DNA of 10,883 bases from Bacteroidota bacterium (GTDB lineage Bacteria > Bacteroidota > Bacteroidia > Chitinophagales > Chitinophagaceae): contig JAEWWO010000155.1 in assembly GCA_023396345.1 (NCBI GenBank), forward strand, positions 1-10,883. Direction: 5' to 3'. Positions within the stretch are counted from its first letter, which is position 1. The number at the start of each line of letters is the position of its first letter. Positions 4,821 to 10,883 of the stretch are shown here, piece by piece. The notes under the pieces were generated by a model. That model ran no database searches and was not told the origin of the DNA. It saw only the letters and a list, made by a program, of their open reading frames with translations. The position numbers were made by a program, and so were the translations under genes.

Positions 4821-6395
4821 TTACTCTACAATGGTATATGTTTTTTTGCCTGTATGAACCACGCCATATCTGTCTTTGGCTCTTACTTCAATTGTATGTT
4901 GCCCGGCAGGAAGTTTAAAAGGAACTGCAGCCTGCCACAAGTGTGTGCTCATAACCGCATGTGAAGGTCTTCTTCCGGGAATAACAGTTTCAGAAGCATC
5001 CCAATCTAACAATGTCTTAAAATAAGTAGGATCAAAAGTTTCTGTATAGCGCATTCTGTTCCAATTTCCATTATCTATGCGATATTCTACCGTATCCGTT
5101 TTATGACCCATAAAAAAGTTGGCATAAATTAAGGCTGATGTTCTTTTATCTTTTGCAATAACTTTTGGCGCATAAATTTCTATCTGATAATCGGCGGGCT
5201 TGCCCAAAACCTGATAACGAAGATTATATGTGTTATCATTGATATTCAAAAATGCATAACCACGTGGTGTGCCGTCGCGCATGGCAGCATCTGGAAATCC
5301 TTTCTCTCCTATTTTACCTGAATACCAGTCACCGGATGTAGTACCTGCATTATACTCGTGCAAATAGTTTGCTCCCTGCCAGCCATGTTTTTTTGTATAG
5401 TACAATTGCTCCTGAAAATGCGTGTGTGCCGACATCATTAAAACATTAGGATAATCTTTTAAGATAGAAAAGAAACGTTGTCTGTCTGCATCTCTGAAAT
5501 GTTCGCTTCCACCTTCCGCATTATCCAGTGGAATATGATAAGAGATTACAATCAGTTTATTCTTGTCAACATGCTTTAAATTATTTTCCAGAAAATCAAG
5601 CTGATCTTCTCTGTATCCACCCAGATAACCTTTTCCGTCTCTTGGGTCGGGATACAATATATTATCCAGAATAATAAAATGTGCATTTCCGTAATTCCAT
5701 GCGTAGTTAGCGGGACCAAAATGTTTTTCGAAAGATTCGTCAGATAAAGAGTCTGCCGTTACATCAAAGTTCATATCATGATTACCCATTACATGATACC
5801 AGGGCAAACCAATCGTAGAAATAAATTCCTTATAGGGTTTGTGCAGCGATAAATCGTCGCCCACCAAATCTCCCAGACTAATACCAAACACATGACGATT
5901 AGCATTCTTAATATCCTTTACAATACTCTCGTTGAAATAATTCAATTCTGTCATATTGTACGGCTGCGGATCGCCAAAAACGATTACTGAAAAATCATTT
6001 TTTTCATTTGCTGCATACAGCGGAAAATCAACAGAAGACGGGATTTTTCCGGTTGGTTTCACACCCGCATACTTCAGATTAGACGGAGCTCCCAGCGGTT
6101 TGTGATAGTAAAAGAATTTAGGTGAATTATACGCATCAACAGGAAACTGATAATTCTGCGGTTTGATGACAAAAACAATATTATCATTACCAACATTTAG
6201 TGTGTATTGTCCCTGTGCATTCGTAACTGTTACGTCTCTTCCGTTGGACACAGATACATTAGCCAAACCTTTTTCATTCCTGTCTTTGCGGTTATTTTTA
6301 TTGATATCATTGTACACATAGCCCGTAACAATATTTTGCGAAAAAGCCATATTTACAACAAGACTCAATACAAATAAGGATAACAAATGCTTCAT
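4821..6395 (-). CDS. Secreted calcineurin-like metallophosphoesterase with N-terminal beta domain
   Basis: A 524-residue exported protein. Residues 1-20 are a Sec signal peptide (hydrophobic core LLSLFVLSLVV, cleavage near AFSQ). Residues 22-80 form a beta-sandwich of the SdrB/carboxypeptidase-regulatory type, with an Asp/Asn-rich loop (DINKNNRKDRNEKGLANV) that may bind calcium. The catalytic domain (about 134-345) has the metallophosphatase motifs: GDPQ (Asp141), GDLVGDD (Asp175), GNHD (Asn204, His205), YHIP (His286) and SAHTH (His323, His325). The first motif has Gln143 where the classical D-x-H has His, a change I recall as common in this subfamily. About 350-524 is a C-terminal beta domain. 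This architecture matches the MetallophosN-Metallophos-MetallophosC arrangement of Bacteroidota enzymes. It hydrolyses a phosphoester in the periplasm or outside the cell; the substrate is unknown. It is transcribed alone and divergent from the YbjQ-family gene. Confidence 0.92.
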   Translation of the reverse strand: MKHLLSLFVLSLVVNMAFSQNIVTGYVYNDINKNNRKDRNEKGLANVSVSNGRDVTVTNAQGQYTLNVGNDNIVFVIKPQNYQFPVDAYNSPKFFYYHKPLGAPSNLKYAGVKPTGKIPSSVDFPLYAANEKNDFSVIVFGDPQPYNMTELNYFNESIVKDIKNANRHVFGISLGDLVGDDLSLHKPYKEFISTIGLPWYHVMGNHDMNFDVTADSLSDESFEKHFGPANYAWNYGNAHFIILDNILYPDPRDGKGYLGGYREDQLDFLENNLKHVDKNKLIVISYHIPLDNAEGGSEHFRDADRQRFFSILKDYPNVLMMSAHTHFQEQLYYTKKHGWQGANYLHEYNAGTTSGDWYSGKIGEKGFPDAAMRDGTPRGYAFLNINDNTYNLRYQVLGKPADYQIEIYAPKVIAKDKRTSALIYANFFMGHKTDTVEYRIDNGNWNRMRYTETFDPTYFKTLLDWDASETVIPGRRPSHAVMSTHLWQAAVPFKLPAGQHTIEVRAKDRYGVVHTGKKTYTIVE

Positions 6396-6509
6396 TATAA
6401 ATAAATATTTTTTTGAACTGCAAGGTTAAACATTCAATATAACCTGTAGATTAACCGTTTGTTTACGATTTGTTAATTTCATGAAAATAAATAAGATTCG
6501 ATTATTTAT

Positions 6510-6517
6510 TACATTTG
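6510..6517 (+). promoter_or_regulatory. Bacteroidota -7 element for the YbjQ-family gene
   Basis: TACATTTG is an exact TAnnTTTG match, 20 bases before the ATG. It predicts a start of transcription near 6522 and a leader of about 16 bases. I see no TTG at the ideal -33 spacing. The region between the two divergent genes (6396-6537) is the only place a promoter for either could lie. Confidence 0.6.
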
Positions 6518-6537
6518 AATAAATAAAAAATATCAAA

Positions 6538-6858
6538 ATGCTTATCACAACAACAAATGCTATTGAAGGTAAAAAAATTACGCATTACTACGGTGTGGTA
6601 ACGGGTGAAACCATTATCGGTGCTAACTTTGTGAAAGATTTCTTTTCATCCATTACAGATATTGTAGGCGGACGTTCGGGTTCCTACGAAAAAGTTTTAC
6701 GCGAAGCCAAAAACATTGCGATGCAGGAAATGGCAGCACATGCTGCGCAGCTGGGTGCCAATGCAATTATTGCCGTAGACCTTGATTACGAAACCTTGGG
6801 CAGCGGCAACAGTATGCTGATGGTTTCTGTATCAGGAACTGCGGTGAATATTATGTAG
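6538..6858 (+). CDS. YbjQ/UPF0145 family protein
   Basis: A 106-residue cytoplasmic protein, the normal length of the YbjQ (DUF74, UPF0145) family. Typical features are visible: the N-terminal [20 protein letters not shown], a central G-GRSGSYE motif ([16 protein letters not shown], residues 42-57), the helix with [20 protein letters not shown] and the C-terminal strand ending [13 protein letters not shown]. Members form a pentameric barrel and have been annotated as putative heavy-metal-binding proteins, but a physiological role is not settled, so no function is claimed. The ATG at 6538 starts the protein at its conserved first strand. It is transcribed alone; a perfect hairpin lies just after it (6878-6895) and the opposing terminator of the hexosaminidase follows. 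Confidence 0.9.
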   Translation: MLITTTNAIEGKKITHYYGVVTGETIIGANFVKDFFSSITDIVGGRSGSYEKVLREAKNIAMQEMAAHAAQLGANAIIAVDLDYETLGSGNSMLMVSVSGTAVNIM

Positions 6859-6877
6859 GCATTGATTTATATTCTTC

Positions 6878-6895
6878 ATTCCGATAAATCGGAAT
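6878..6895. other. Perfect hairpin after the YbjQ-family gene
   Basis: ATTCCGAT, loop AA, ATCGGAAT: an 8-base perfect stem 20 bases after the stop codon, followed by CAGGATGACAG and then seven or more A residues. There is no T-run after it on the plus strand, so it is not a classic terminator in that direction. It may act as an RNA 3' end stabiliser or be one copy of a dispersed palindrome. Confidence 0.5.
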
Positions 6896-6906
6896 CAGGA
6901 TGACAG

Positions 6907-6935
6907 AAAAAAAGAATGCGCCCTATGGCGCATTC
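6907..6935 (-). terminator. Intrinsic terminator of the beta-N-acetylhexosaminidase gene
   Basis: A perfect 9-base stem, GAATGCGCC / GGCGCATTC, with a four-base loop at 6914-6935. On the minus strand a run of seven T residues follows (6907-6913). It lies 25 bases after the stop codon of the hexosaminidase gene. Confidence 0.9.
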
Positions 6936-6960
6936 CTACATATCCAAGATAAATTATTTT

Positions 6961-9327
6961 TTAGTTCAATGCTATTTCATCTACAAAGATATAAGCAGGC
7001 TTTCCTTTGCCTGTATGCCAGTCGGGCATTGACTTTACGGTTTTTACTGTTACTTTGTAATATCTTGCGGTAACCGGAGTGAATGATAGATTGTGTGTAT
7101 TAATATCTGAATAATAAGTTGACTTTTTCTCCACAATTTTTTCGCTGTGTACTTTTGTAAAATTGTTTCCGTCGTTGGAAGATTCAATTACAATTTCCTC
7201 TGCATCCATAATCCAGTCGCCGGTAACCACACAGTTGCGTACAGTAGCTTTTGAAATTTGTGTAGGCTGTTGCATGTTAATTACCACTTGCAAATCATTG
7301 CCCTGAAAACCAATCCAGCGGCCGGTTTTGTAGTTAGTGTTGTTGCCATACAATCCGTCAACCAGCATAGAAGCTCCGGTATATTCATATCCTTTGGCAG
7401 GTTGCGTTAATAATTTAGCAGGCTTAAAAGAAGCTTTTGAAGCATTTACTTTTTCATTAAAAACTCTACTGTTACTTCCGTCCTTACGTATCGCTACAGC
7501 TTTAACCTGTGCATTTTCTTTTACATAAAATGTACCGTTGTATTTATTGGAATTCACTGTTGGTTCCGAACCATCCAGCGTATAATAAATTGGTGCATCG
7601 TCAATGGTTTTGAAACTTACAGACAAGCCGCCGTTTTCTGCATCGGAAATTAATTGTGGCTGCAAATCAAAAACGTGCGTTCCATATGTGTAACCCAGAC
7701 TATTATAAATATTTACCAGTCTTGACAGTCTTTGCAAAAACTCATCATAATTTTTTTGTGACGGATTCAACCATTGAATCTCGCTCAATGCAGCTATACG
7801 CGGCATTACCATGTATTCTACGTGGCTTGATGTTTTAATATATTCTGTCCAGAGATTTGCCTGCGGACCCAGAATATGTTTCTTTTGTGCGGCAGTCAAT
7901 ACTTCAGGCTGCGGCTCAAAACTATACACCTGATGCACTGGCACATATCCGCCGATGCCTAAAGGTTCTTTTTCATCGGTTGACTGATAGTAATCAAAAT
8001 ACAAATGACTGGTTGGCGTCATGATTACGTTGTGTCCCAATTGTGCAGCTTCAATACCACCGCCAACACCGCGCCATGACATCACTGTAGCGTTCGGTGC
8101 CAGTTTACCTTCCAGAATTTCGTCCCAGCCAATAATGTTTCTTCCGTGTTTGTTCAGAAACTTCTCCACACGCTCTGTAACATAACTTTGTAGATAAAAT
8201 TCTTTGGCATGTTTGCTATCTCCTTTAATACCCAGTTCTTTAATTTTAGCCTGACAACGTGGACATTTTTCCCATCTTACTTTCGGTGCTTCATCACCAC
8301 CGATATGAATGAGTTTTGAAGGAAACAATTCTATCACTTCAGACAATACACCTTCCAGAAAAGTAAAAGTTTTTTCCTGTCCGGCGCAAAGAATATCATC
8401 AAACACGCCCCAGGTTTTTTCTACTTCGTAAGGTCCGCCTGTGCAGCCCAGTTCAGGATAAGAAGCAAGTGCAGCCAGCATGTGACCCGGTAAATCAATT
8501 TCAGGTACAATGGTAATATGTCTTTCCTGTGCGTATTTTACCACATCACGGATTTCATCCTGAGTATAAAAACCTCCATGTGGAATGCCGTCAAATTTTC
8601 CGGTATTTCTGCCGATAACGGTTTCACTTCTTTTCGAACCGATTTGTGTAAGCTTAGGATATTTTTTAATTTCAATTCTCCAGCCCTGATCTTCGGTAAG
8701 ATGCCAGTGAAAAGTATTGATGTTGTGTAAGGCAAGAATATCAATATATTTTTTCACGAAAGATACCGGCTGAAAATGTCTGCCCACATCCAGCATCATT
8801 CCTCTGTAACCAAAACGCGGTTCGTCTTTAATAGTTACATGAGGATAAACAATATTCCCCTGCACCGTAGGTGTAGCTTTTCTCAGCGTTTGGATGCCAT
8901 AGAAATTTCCGGCTTCGCTTGCCCCGTTGATTTCTATACGCTCCTGAGTTACATTCATTTCATAAGCTTCTTTATTGCTGTTGTTCAATGCATGCTTAAG
9001 GTCAATAAAATTGTTCTGAGGCTTGATTGTAGTTACCTGCGGTTTAATGCCTGAAGATTGATGCAGATATTCTGCCAGCAGTTCAGCATTCTTTTTCATT
9101 TTTTCGTTTGCTGCCGGATAAACAATAACAGTAGATTTGTTCAGTTCAAAAGCTGCACCGCTTGTATTACCAATCTCTTTGGGCAATGGCACAATGTTGT
9201 AAAGAGCCACATTTGCAACGTTTGCAACGGTTGGTTCCGTATTGGTATTTACTGCGGTTTTAGGAGTATTGCACGAAAATAAAGTCAATGCAATCAGCAT
9301 AGAAAAAATAAAATATAATTTCTGCAT
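6961..9327 (-). CDS. GH20 beta-N-acetylhexosaminidase lipoprotein with chitobiase-like and discoidin domains
   Basis: I chose the ATG at 9327 (788 residues); an in-frame ATG at 9357 would add ten residues, but it precedes the start of transcription predicted from the box at 9359-9366. The lipobox LFSC places the lipidated Cys at 19. Domains in order: GH20b alpha/beta domain (about 43-165); GH20 catalytic barrel (about 170-525) with HWHLTEDQGWR, PEIDLPGH, the catalytic pair Asp345-Glu346 in HIGGDEAPK, and MSWRG; a small chitobiase-C-like beta domain (about 560-632) with YYTLDGSEPT; and a C-terminal F5/8-type C (discoidin, CBM32-like) domain (about 640-788) ending FVDEIALN. Family chemistry: substrate-assisted removal of terminal beta-linked GlcNAc or GalNAc from chitin oligomers, peptidoglycan or host glycans. 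The discoidin domain suggests binding of complex glycans. The protein is membrane-anchored in the periplasm or on the outer membrane. No SusC/SusD genes lie beside it. Confidence 0.95.
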   Translation of the reverse strand: MQKLYFIFSMLIALTLFSCNTPKTAVNTNTEPTVANVANVALYNIVPLPKEIGNTSGAAFELNKSTVIVYPAANEKMKKNAELLAEYLHQSSGIKPQVTTIKPQNNFIDLKHALNNSNKEAYEMNVTQERIEINGASEAGNFYGIQTLRKATPTVQGNIVYPHVTIKDEPRFGYRGMMLDVGRHFQPVSFVKKYIDILALHNINTFHWHLTEDQGWRIEIKKYPKLTQIGSKRSETVIGRNTGKFDGIPHGGFYTQDEIRDVVKYAQERHITIVPEIDLPGHMLAALASYPELGCTGGPYEVEKTWGVFDDILCAGQEKTFTFLEGVLSEVIELFPSKLIHIGGDEAPKVRWEKCPRCQAKIKELGIKGDSKHAKEFYLQSYVTERVEKFLNKHGRNIIGWDEILEGKLAPNATVMSWRGVGGGIEAAQLGHNVIMTPTSHLYFDYYQSTDEKEPLGIGGYVPVHQVYSFEPQPEVLTAAQKKHILGPQANLWTEYIKTSSHVEYMVMPRIAALSEIQWLNPSQKNYDEFLQRLSRLVNIYNSLGYTYGTHVFDLQPQLISDAENGGLSVSFKTIDDAPIYYTLDGSEPTVNSNKYNGTFYVKENAQVKAVAIRKDGSNSRVFNEKVNASKASFKPAKLLTQPAKGYEYTGASMLVDGLYGNNTNYKTGRWIGFQGNDLQVVINMQQPTQISKATVRNCVVTGDWIMDAEEIVIESSNDGNNFTKVHSEKIVEKKSTYYSDINTHNLSFTPVTARYYKVTVKTVKSMPDWHTGKGKPAYIFVDEIALN

Positions 9328-9358
9328 GATGAATAATGGATTTGATGAATATATCATA

Positions 9359-9366
9359 CAAATTTA
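9359..9366 (-). promoter_or_regulatory. Bacteroidota -7 element for the hexosaminidase gene
   Basis: On the minus strand TAAATTTG matches TAnnTTTG exactly. It predicts a start of transcription near 9354, downstream of the upper ATG (9357) and about 27 bases before the ATG at 9327, and so supports the shorter protein. At about -33 there is only a T-run, no TTG. Confidence 0.6.
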
Positions 9367-9421
9367 GTCCTTTTTAGTAAATGTAAAAAACTTAAGCTTC
9401 CTAAAATACCTTAAATAATAT

Positions 9422-9429
9422 TACCTTTG
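9422..9429 (+). promoter_or_regulatory. Bacteroidota -7 element directly upstream of mqnC
   Basis: TACCTTTG matches TAnnTTTG exactly and ends six bases before the ATG at 9436. Transcription would begin at about 9434, giving a leaderless or nearly leaderless mRNA. It also argues against the TTG at 9427 as a start codon, since that lies within the box. Confidence 0.6.
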
Positions 9430-9435
9430 TTACTT

Positions 9436-10587
9436 ATGAATACTGAACAAAACATGACTGCTGCTGAATTGCAGAATCTATATAACAAAGCGTTGAATTT
9501 TGAGTTTCTGACAGTGGAAGAAGGAATGCAATTGTATTACCACGCTCCTCTTACCGATTTAATTTATATTGCCGATGAATTGCGCAAAAAACAAGTACCC
9601 CACGGAAAAGTTTCGTGGCAGATTGACCGCAACCTGAACACTACCAACGTATGTGTTGCCAATTGCAAGTTCTGTAACTTTTTCAGAATTCCCGGACATC
9701 CCGAAGCCTACATTACTGACATGGACACTTATCGTGTAAAGATTCAGGAAACCATTAAATACGGCGGCGATCAGTTGTTGCTGCAAGGCGGACACCATCC
9801 TGATCTGGGACTTGATTTTTATGTAAATACTTTTAAACAGATAAAAGCTGAATTCCCCGATATCCGTTTGCATGCTTTAGGTCCGCCCGAAGTAGCGCAT
9901 ATCTGCAAACTGGAAAAAGCCAGTCATCATGAGGTTTTAAAAGCATTGAAGGAAGCCGGAATGGATTCATTGCCCGGCGCAGGTGCTGAGATATTGATTG
10001 ACCGTGTGCGCCGATTAATCAGTAAAGGAAAATGTGGTGCAGACGAATGGCTTGCCATTATGCACGAAGCACATAAGCTGGATATTACCACCAGCGCTAC
10101 CATGATGTTTGGTCATGTGGAAACGATTGAAGAACGCTTTATACATCTGGTAAAAATAAGAGAAGTACAAAGCCGTAAACCCGAACATACAAAAGGATTC
10201 TTAGCCTTTATTCCATGGACGTTTCAGGATGTGGATACTTTGCTTACCAGAATACGTGGTGTACAAAATCTTACTACTGCACAGGAATATATTCGCATGA
10301 TTGCTCTCAGCAGAATTATGCTGCCTAATATTAAAAACATACAGGCGAGCTGGCTGACAGTTGGTAAACAAACTGCACAAATTTGTCTGCATGCCGGCGC
10401 CAATGATTTTGGAAGTATTATGATTGAAGAGAATGTGGTAAGCGCTGCCGGTGCGCCCCACCGTTTTACATATCGCACAATTCAAGACGCTATTAAAGAA
10501 GCAGGCTTTGAACCGCAACTCCGCAATCAGGAATATGAGTGGCGCGCAATTCCTGAGAGCATTCAAGAGCAGGTGGTGGATTATTAA
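9436..10587 (+). CDS. mqnC: Cyclic dehypoxanthinyl futalosine synthase MqnC (radical SAM)
   Basis: A 383-residue cytoplasmic radical SAM enzyme. The cluster motif is CVANCKFC, with Cys73, Cys77 and Cys80 binding the 4Fe-4S cluster, preceded by IDRNLNTTNV. Further MqnC-type motifs are LLLQGGHHPDLGLDFY, LHALGPPEV, SLPGAGAEILIDRVRR, TTSATMMFGHVET, FLAFIPWTFQ, NIQASWLTVGK and GANDFGSIMIEENVV. MqnC converts dehypoxanthinyl futalosine into its cyclic form in the futalosine route to menaquinone, the respiratory quinone. The related MqnE is distinguished by the PWTFQ, IQASW and IEENVV segments, which follow the MqnC pattern. ATG 9436 was chosen over an upstream TTG (9427) because that codon sits in the promoter box. 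The gene is divergent from the hexosaminidase; no other mqn gene is in the window, which fits the scattered mqn genes of many Bacteroidota. Confidence 0.95.
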   Translation: MNTEQNMTAAELQNLYNKALNFEFLTVEEGMQLYYHAPLTDLIYIADELRKKQVPHGKVSWQIDRNLNTTNVCVANCKFCNFFRIPGHPEAYITDMDTYRVKIQETIKYGGDQLLLQGGHHPDLGLDFYVNTFKQIKAEFPDIRLHALGPPEVAHICKLEKASHHEVLKALKEAGMDSLPGAGAEILIDRVRRLISKGKCGADEWLAIMHEAHKLDITTSATMMFGHVETIEERFIHLVKIREVQSRKPEHTKGFLAFIPWTFQDVDTLLTRIRGVQNLTTAQEYIRMIALSRIMLPNIKNIQASWLTVGKQTAQICLHAGANDFGSIMIEENVVSAAGAPHRFTYRTIQDAIKEAGFEPQLRNQEYEWRAIPESIQEQVVDY

Positions 10588-10775
10588 GGAAAGAGTAAAA
10601 AAAGATGCGTATTTTGTATTATTCATTTAACTAAAAATCTCTTTTTTATAATGTAATATAAATTATAATAACAATTTGTGCGCAACGATTAAATCCTCTA
10701 AAAAGCAGTACTTATATAGCTTTCAGCCGATTGAAAAAATATTTTTCTTTTTATTTATAATATAAGCTAAGTTCG

Positions 10776-10783
10776 TATATTTG
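10776..10783 (+). promoter_or_regulatory. Possible -7 element pointing off the right edge
   Basis: TATATTTG fits TAnnTTTG. Transcription would start near 10788, at a GTTATG. The only ORF there is ten codons (10790-10822, MPKRKKTVQP), which is unlikely to be a gene on its own; an untranslated RNA or leader is as plausible. In DNA this AT-rich the match could be chance. Confidence 0.3.
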
Positions 10784-10811
10784 GGAGTTATGCCCAAGCG
10801 TAAAAAGACAG

Positions 10812-10883
10812 TGCAACCCTGAAAGTGACGACTGAAAAACGGAGACTTTGCAACCTGACAATATAAGCGGACTGACTTAAAAG
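10812..10883. repeat. Imperfect direct repeat, two units, cut by window edge
   Basis: TGCAACCCTGAAAG..ACGACTGA (from 10812) is echoed by TGCAACCTGACA..GCGGACTGA (from 10849). TGCAACC recurs 37 bases apart and ACTGA 40 bases apart. The units differ too much for a CRISPR. A third unit may lie beyond the window. Confidence 0.4.

Larger units (their letters stand above)
10588..10883. other. Gene-free AT-rich 3' flank up to window edge
   Basis: No frame supports a gene in these 296 bases. After mqnC there is a T-run at 10642-10647 but only a weak, bulged stem before it, so I do not call a terminator. At 10676-10685 there is a small palindrome, TTGTGCGCAA. Beyond a very AT-rich stretch lie a -7-like box (10776-10783), a TTGGG/CCCAA inverted repeat (10781-10797) and an imperfect direct repeat (10812-10883). 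The composition becomes clearly less AT-rich after about 10785, which marks the start of something that continues past the window. Confidence 0.5.

Noticed and set aside
6961..9327. Hexosaminidase as part of a polysaccharide utilisation locus
   Set aside because: No SusC/SusD pair, sulfatase, other glycosidase or hybrid regulator is adjacent; both neighbours are unrelated and divergent or convergent.
9559..9873. Open frames antisense to mqnC and the hexosaminidase
   Set aside because: They lie fully inside well-recognised genes on the other strand, and their translations resemble no family.
10588..10650. Terminator for mqnC
   Set aside because: A six-T run is present, but the only stem (AAAAAAGAT with ATC..TTTTTT) is bulged, AT-only and spans a loop of about 30 bases.
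10660..10800. Integron attC-like site (GCGCAAC ... GTTATGC)
   Set aside because: The core boxes do not fit RYYYAAC/GTTRRRY, no matching inner boxes pair, and there is no integrase or cassette structure in view.
1..10883. tRNA, rRNA, transposase, phage, toxin-antitoxin or defence genes
   Set aside because: I looked on both strands and saw no sequence supporting any of them; every long frame has a better explanation.

Overview
The window looks like chromosomal DNA of a Bacteroidota bacterium, probably in or near the Chitinophagaceae. The DNA is AT-rich, and several genes have the phylum's -7 promoter element TAnnTTTG close upstream with little Shine-Dalgarno signal. The gene content also fits: Bacteroidota-type lipoproteins, a metallophosphoesterase with phylum-typical N- and C-terminal domains, and MqnC of the futalosine menaquinone route. 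The placement rests on protein resemblance from memory, not on a search.

Layout. Positions 1-2438 carry four rightward genes: the 3' part of a membrane-anchored trypsin-like protease, a small secreted protein, a small lipoprotein and a Nudix hydrolase. Intrinsic terminators follow the first two. Positions 2453-2829 hold a tandem repeat array, placed where the Nudix gene and a leftward operon converge; its last unit runs into the 3' end of the rhomboid gene. Positions 2812-4666 are a probable leftward operon: PAP2 phosphatase, rlmH, rhomboid protease. A leftward metallophosphoesterase with its own terminator follows (4821-6395). It is divergent from a YbjQ-family gene (6538-6858). A large leftward GH20 beta-N-acetylhexosaminidase lipoprotein (6961-9327) is divergent from mqnC (9436-10587). 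The last 296 bases hold no gene I can support, but they contain a promoter-like box and an imperfect direct repeat cut by the window edge.

How the genes relate. They do not form one pathway. Most are housekeeping or envelope functions: ribosome methylation (RlmH), menaquinone synthesis (MqnC), nucleotide clean-up (Nudix), lipid or polyprenyl phosphate removal (PAP2), intramembrane and periplasmic proteolysis, and glycan trimming (GH20). I found no defence island, CRISPR array, phage, transposase or biosynthetic cluster. The least explained element is the array at 2453-2829. Each full unit has two hairpins built on a shared core, GGTG(A/T)GGACACC, in opposite orientations, which resembles a paired REP (BIME-like) element.
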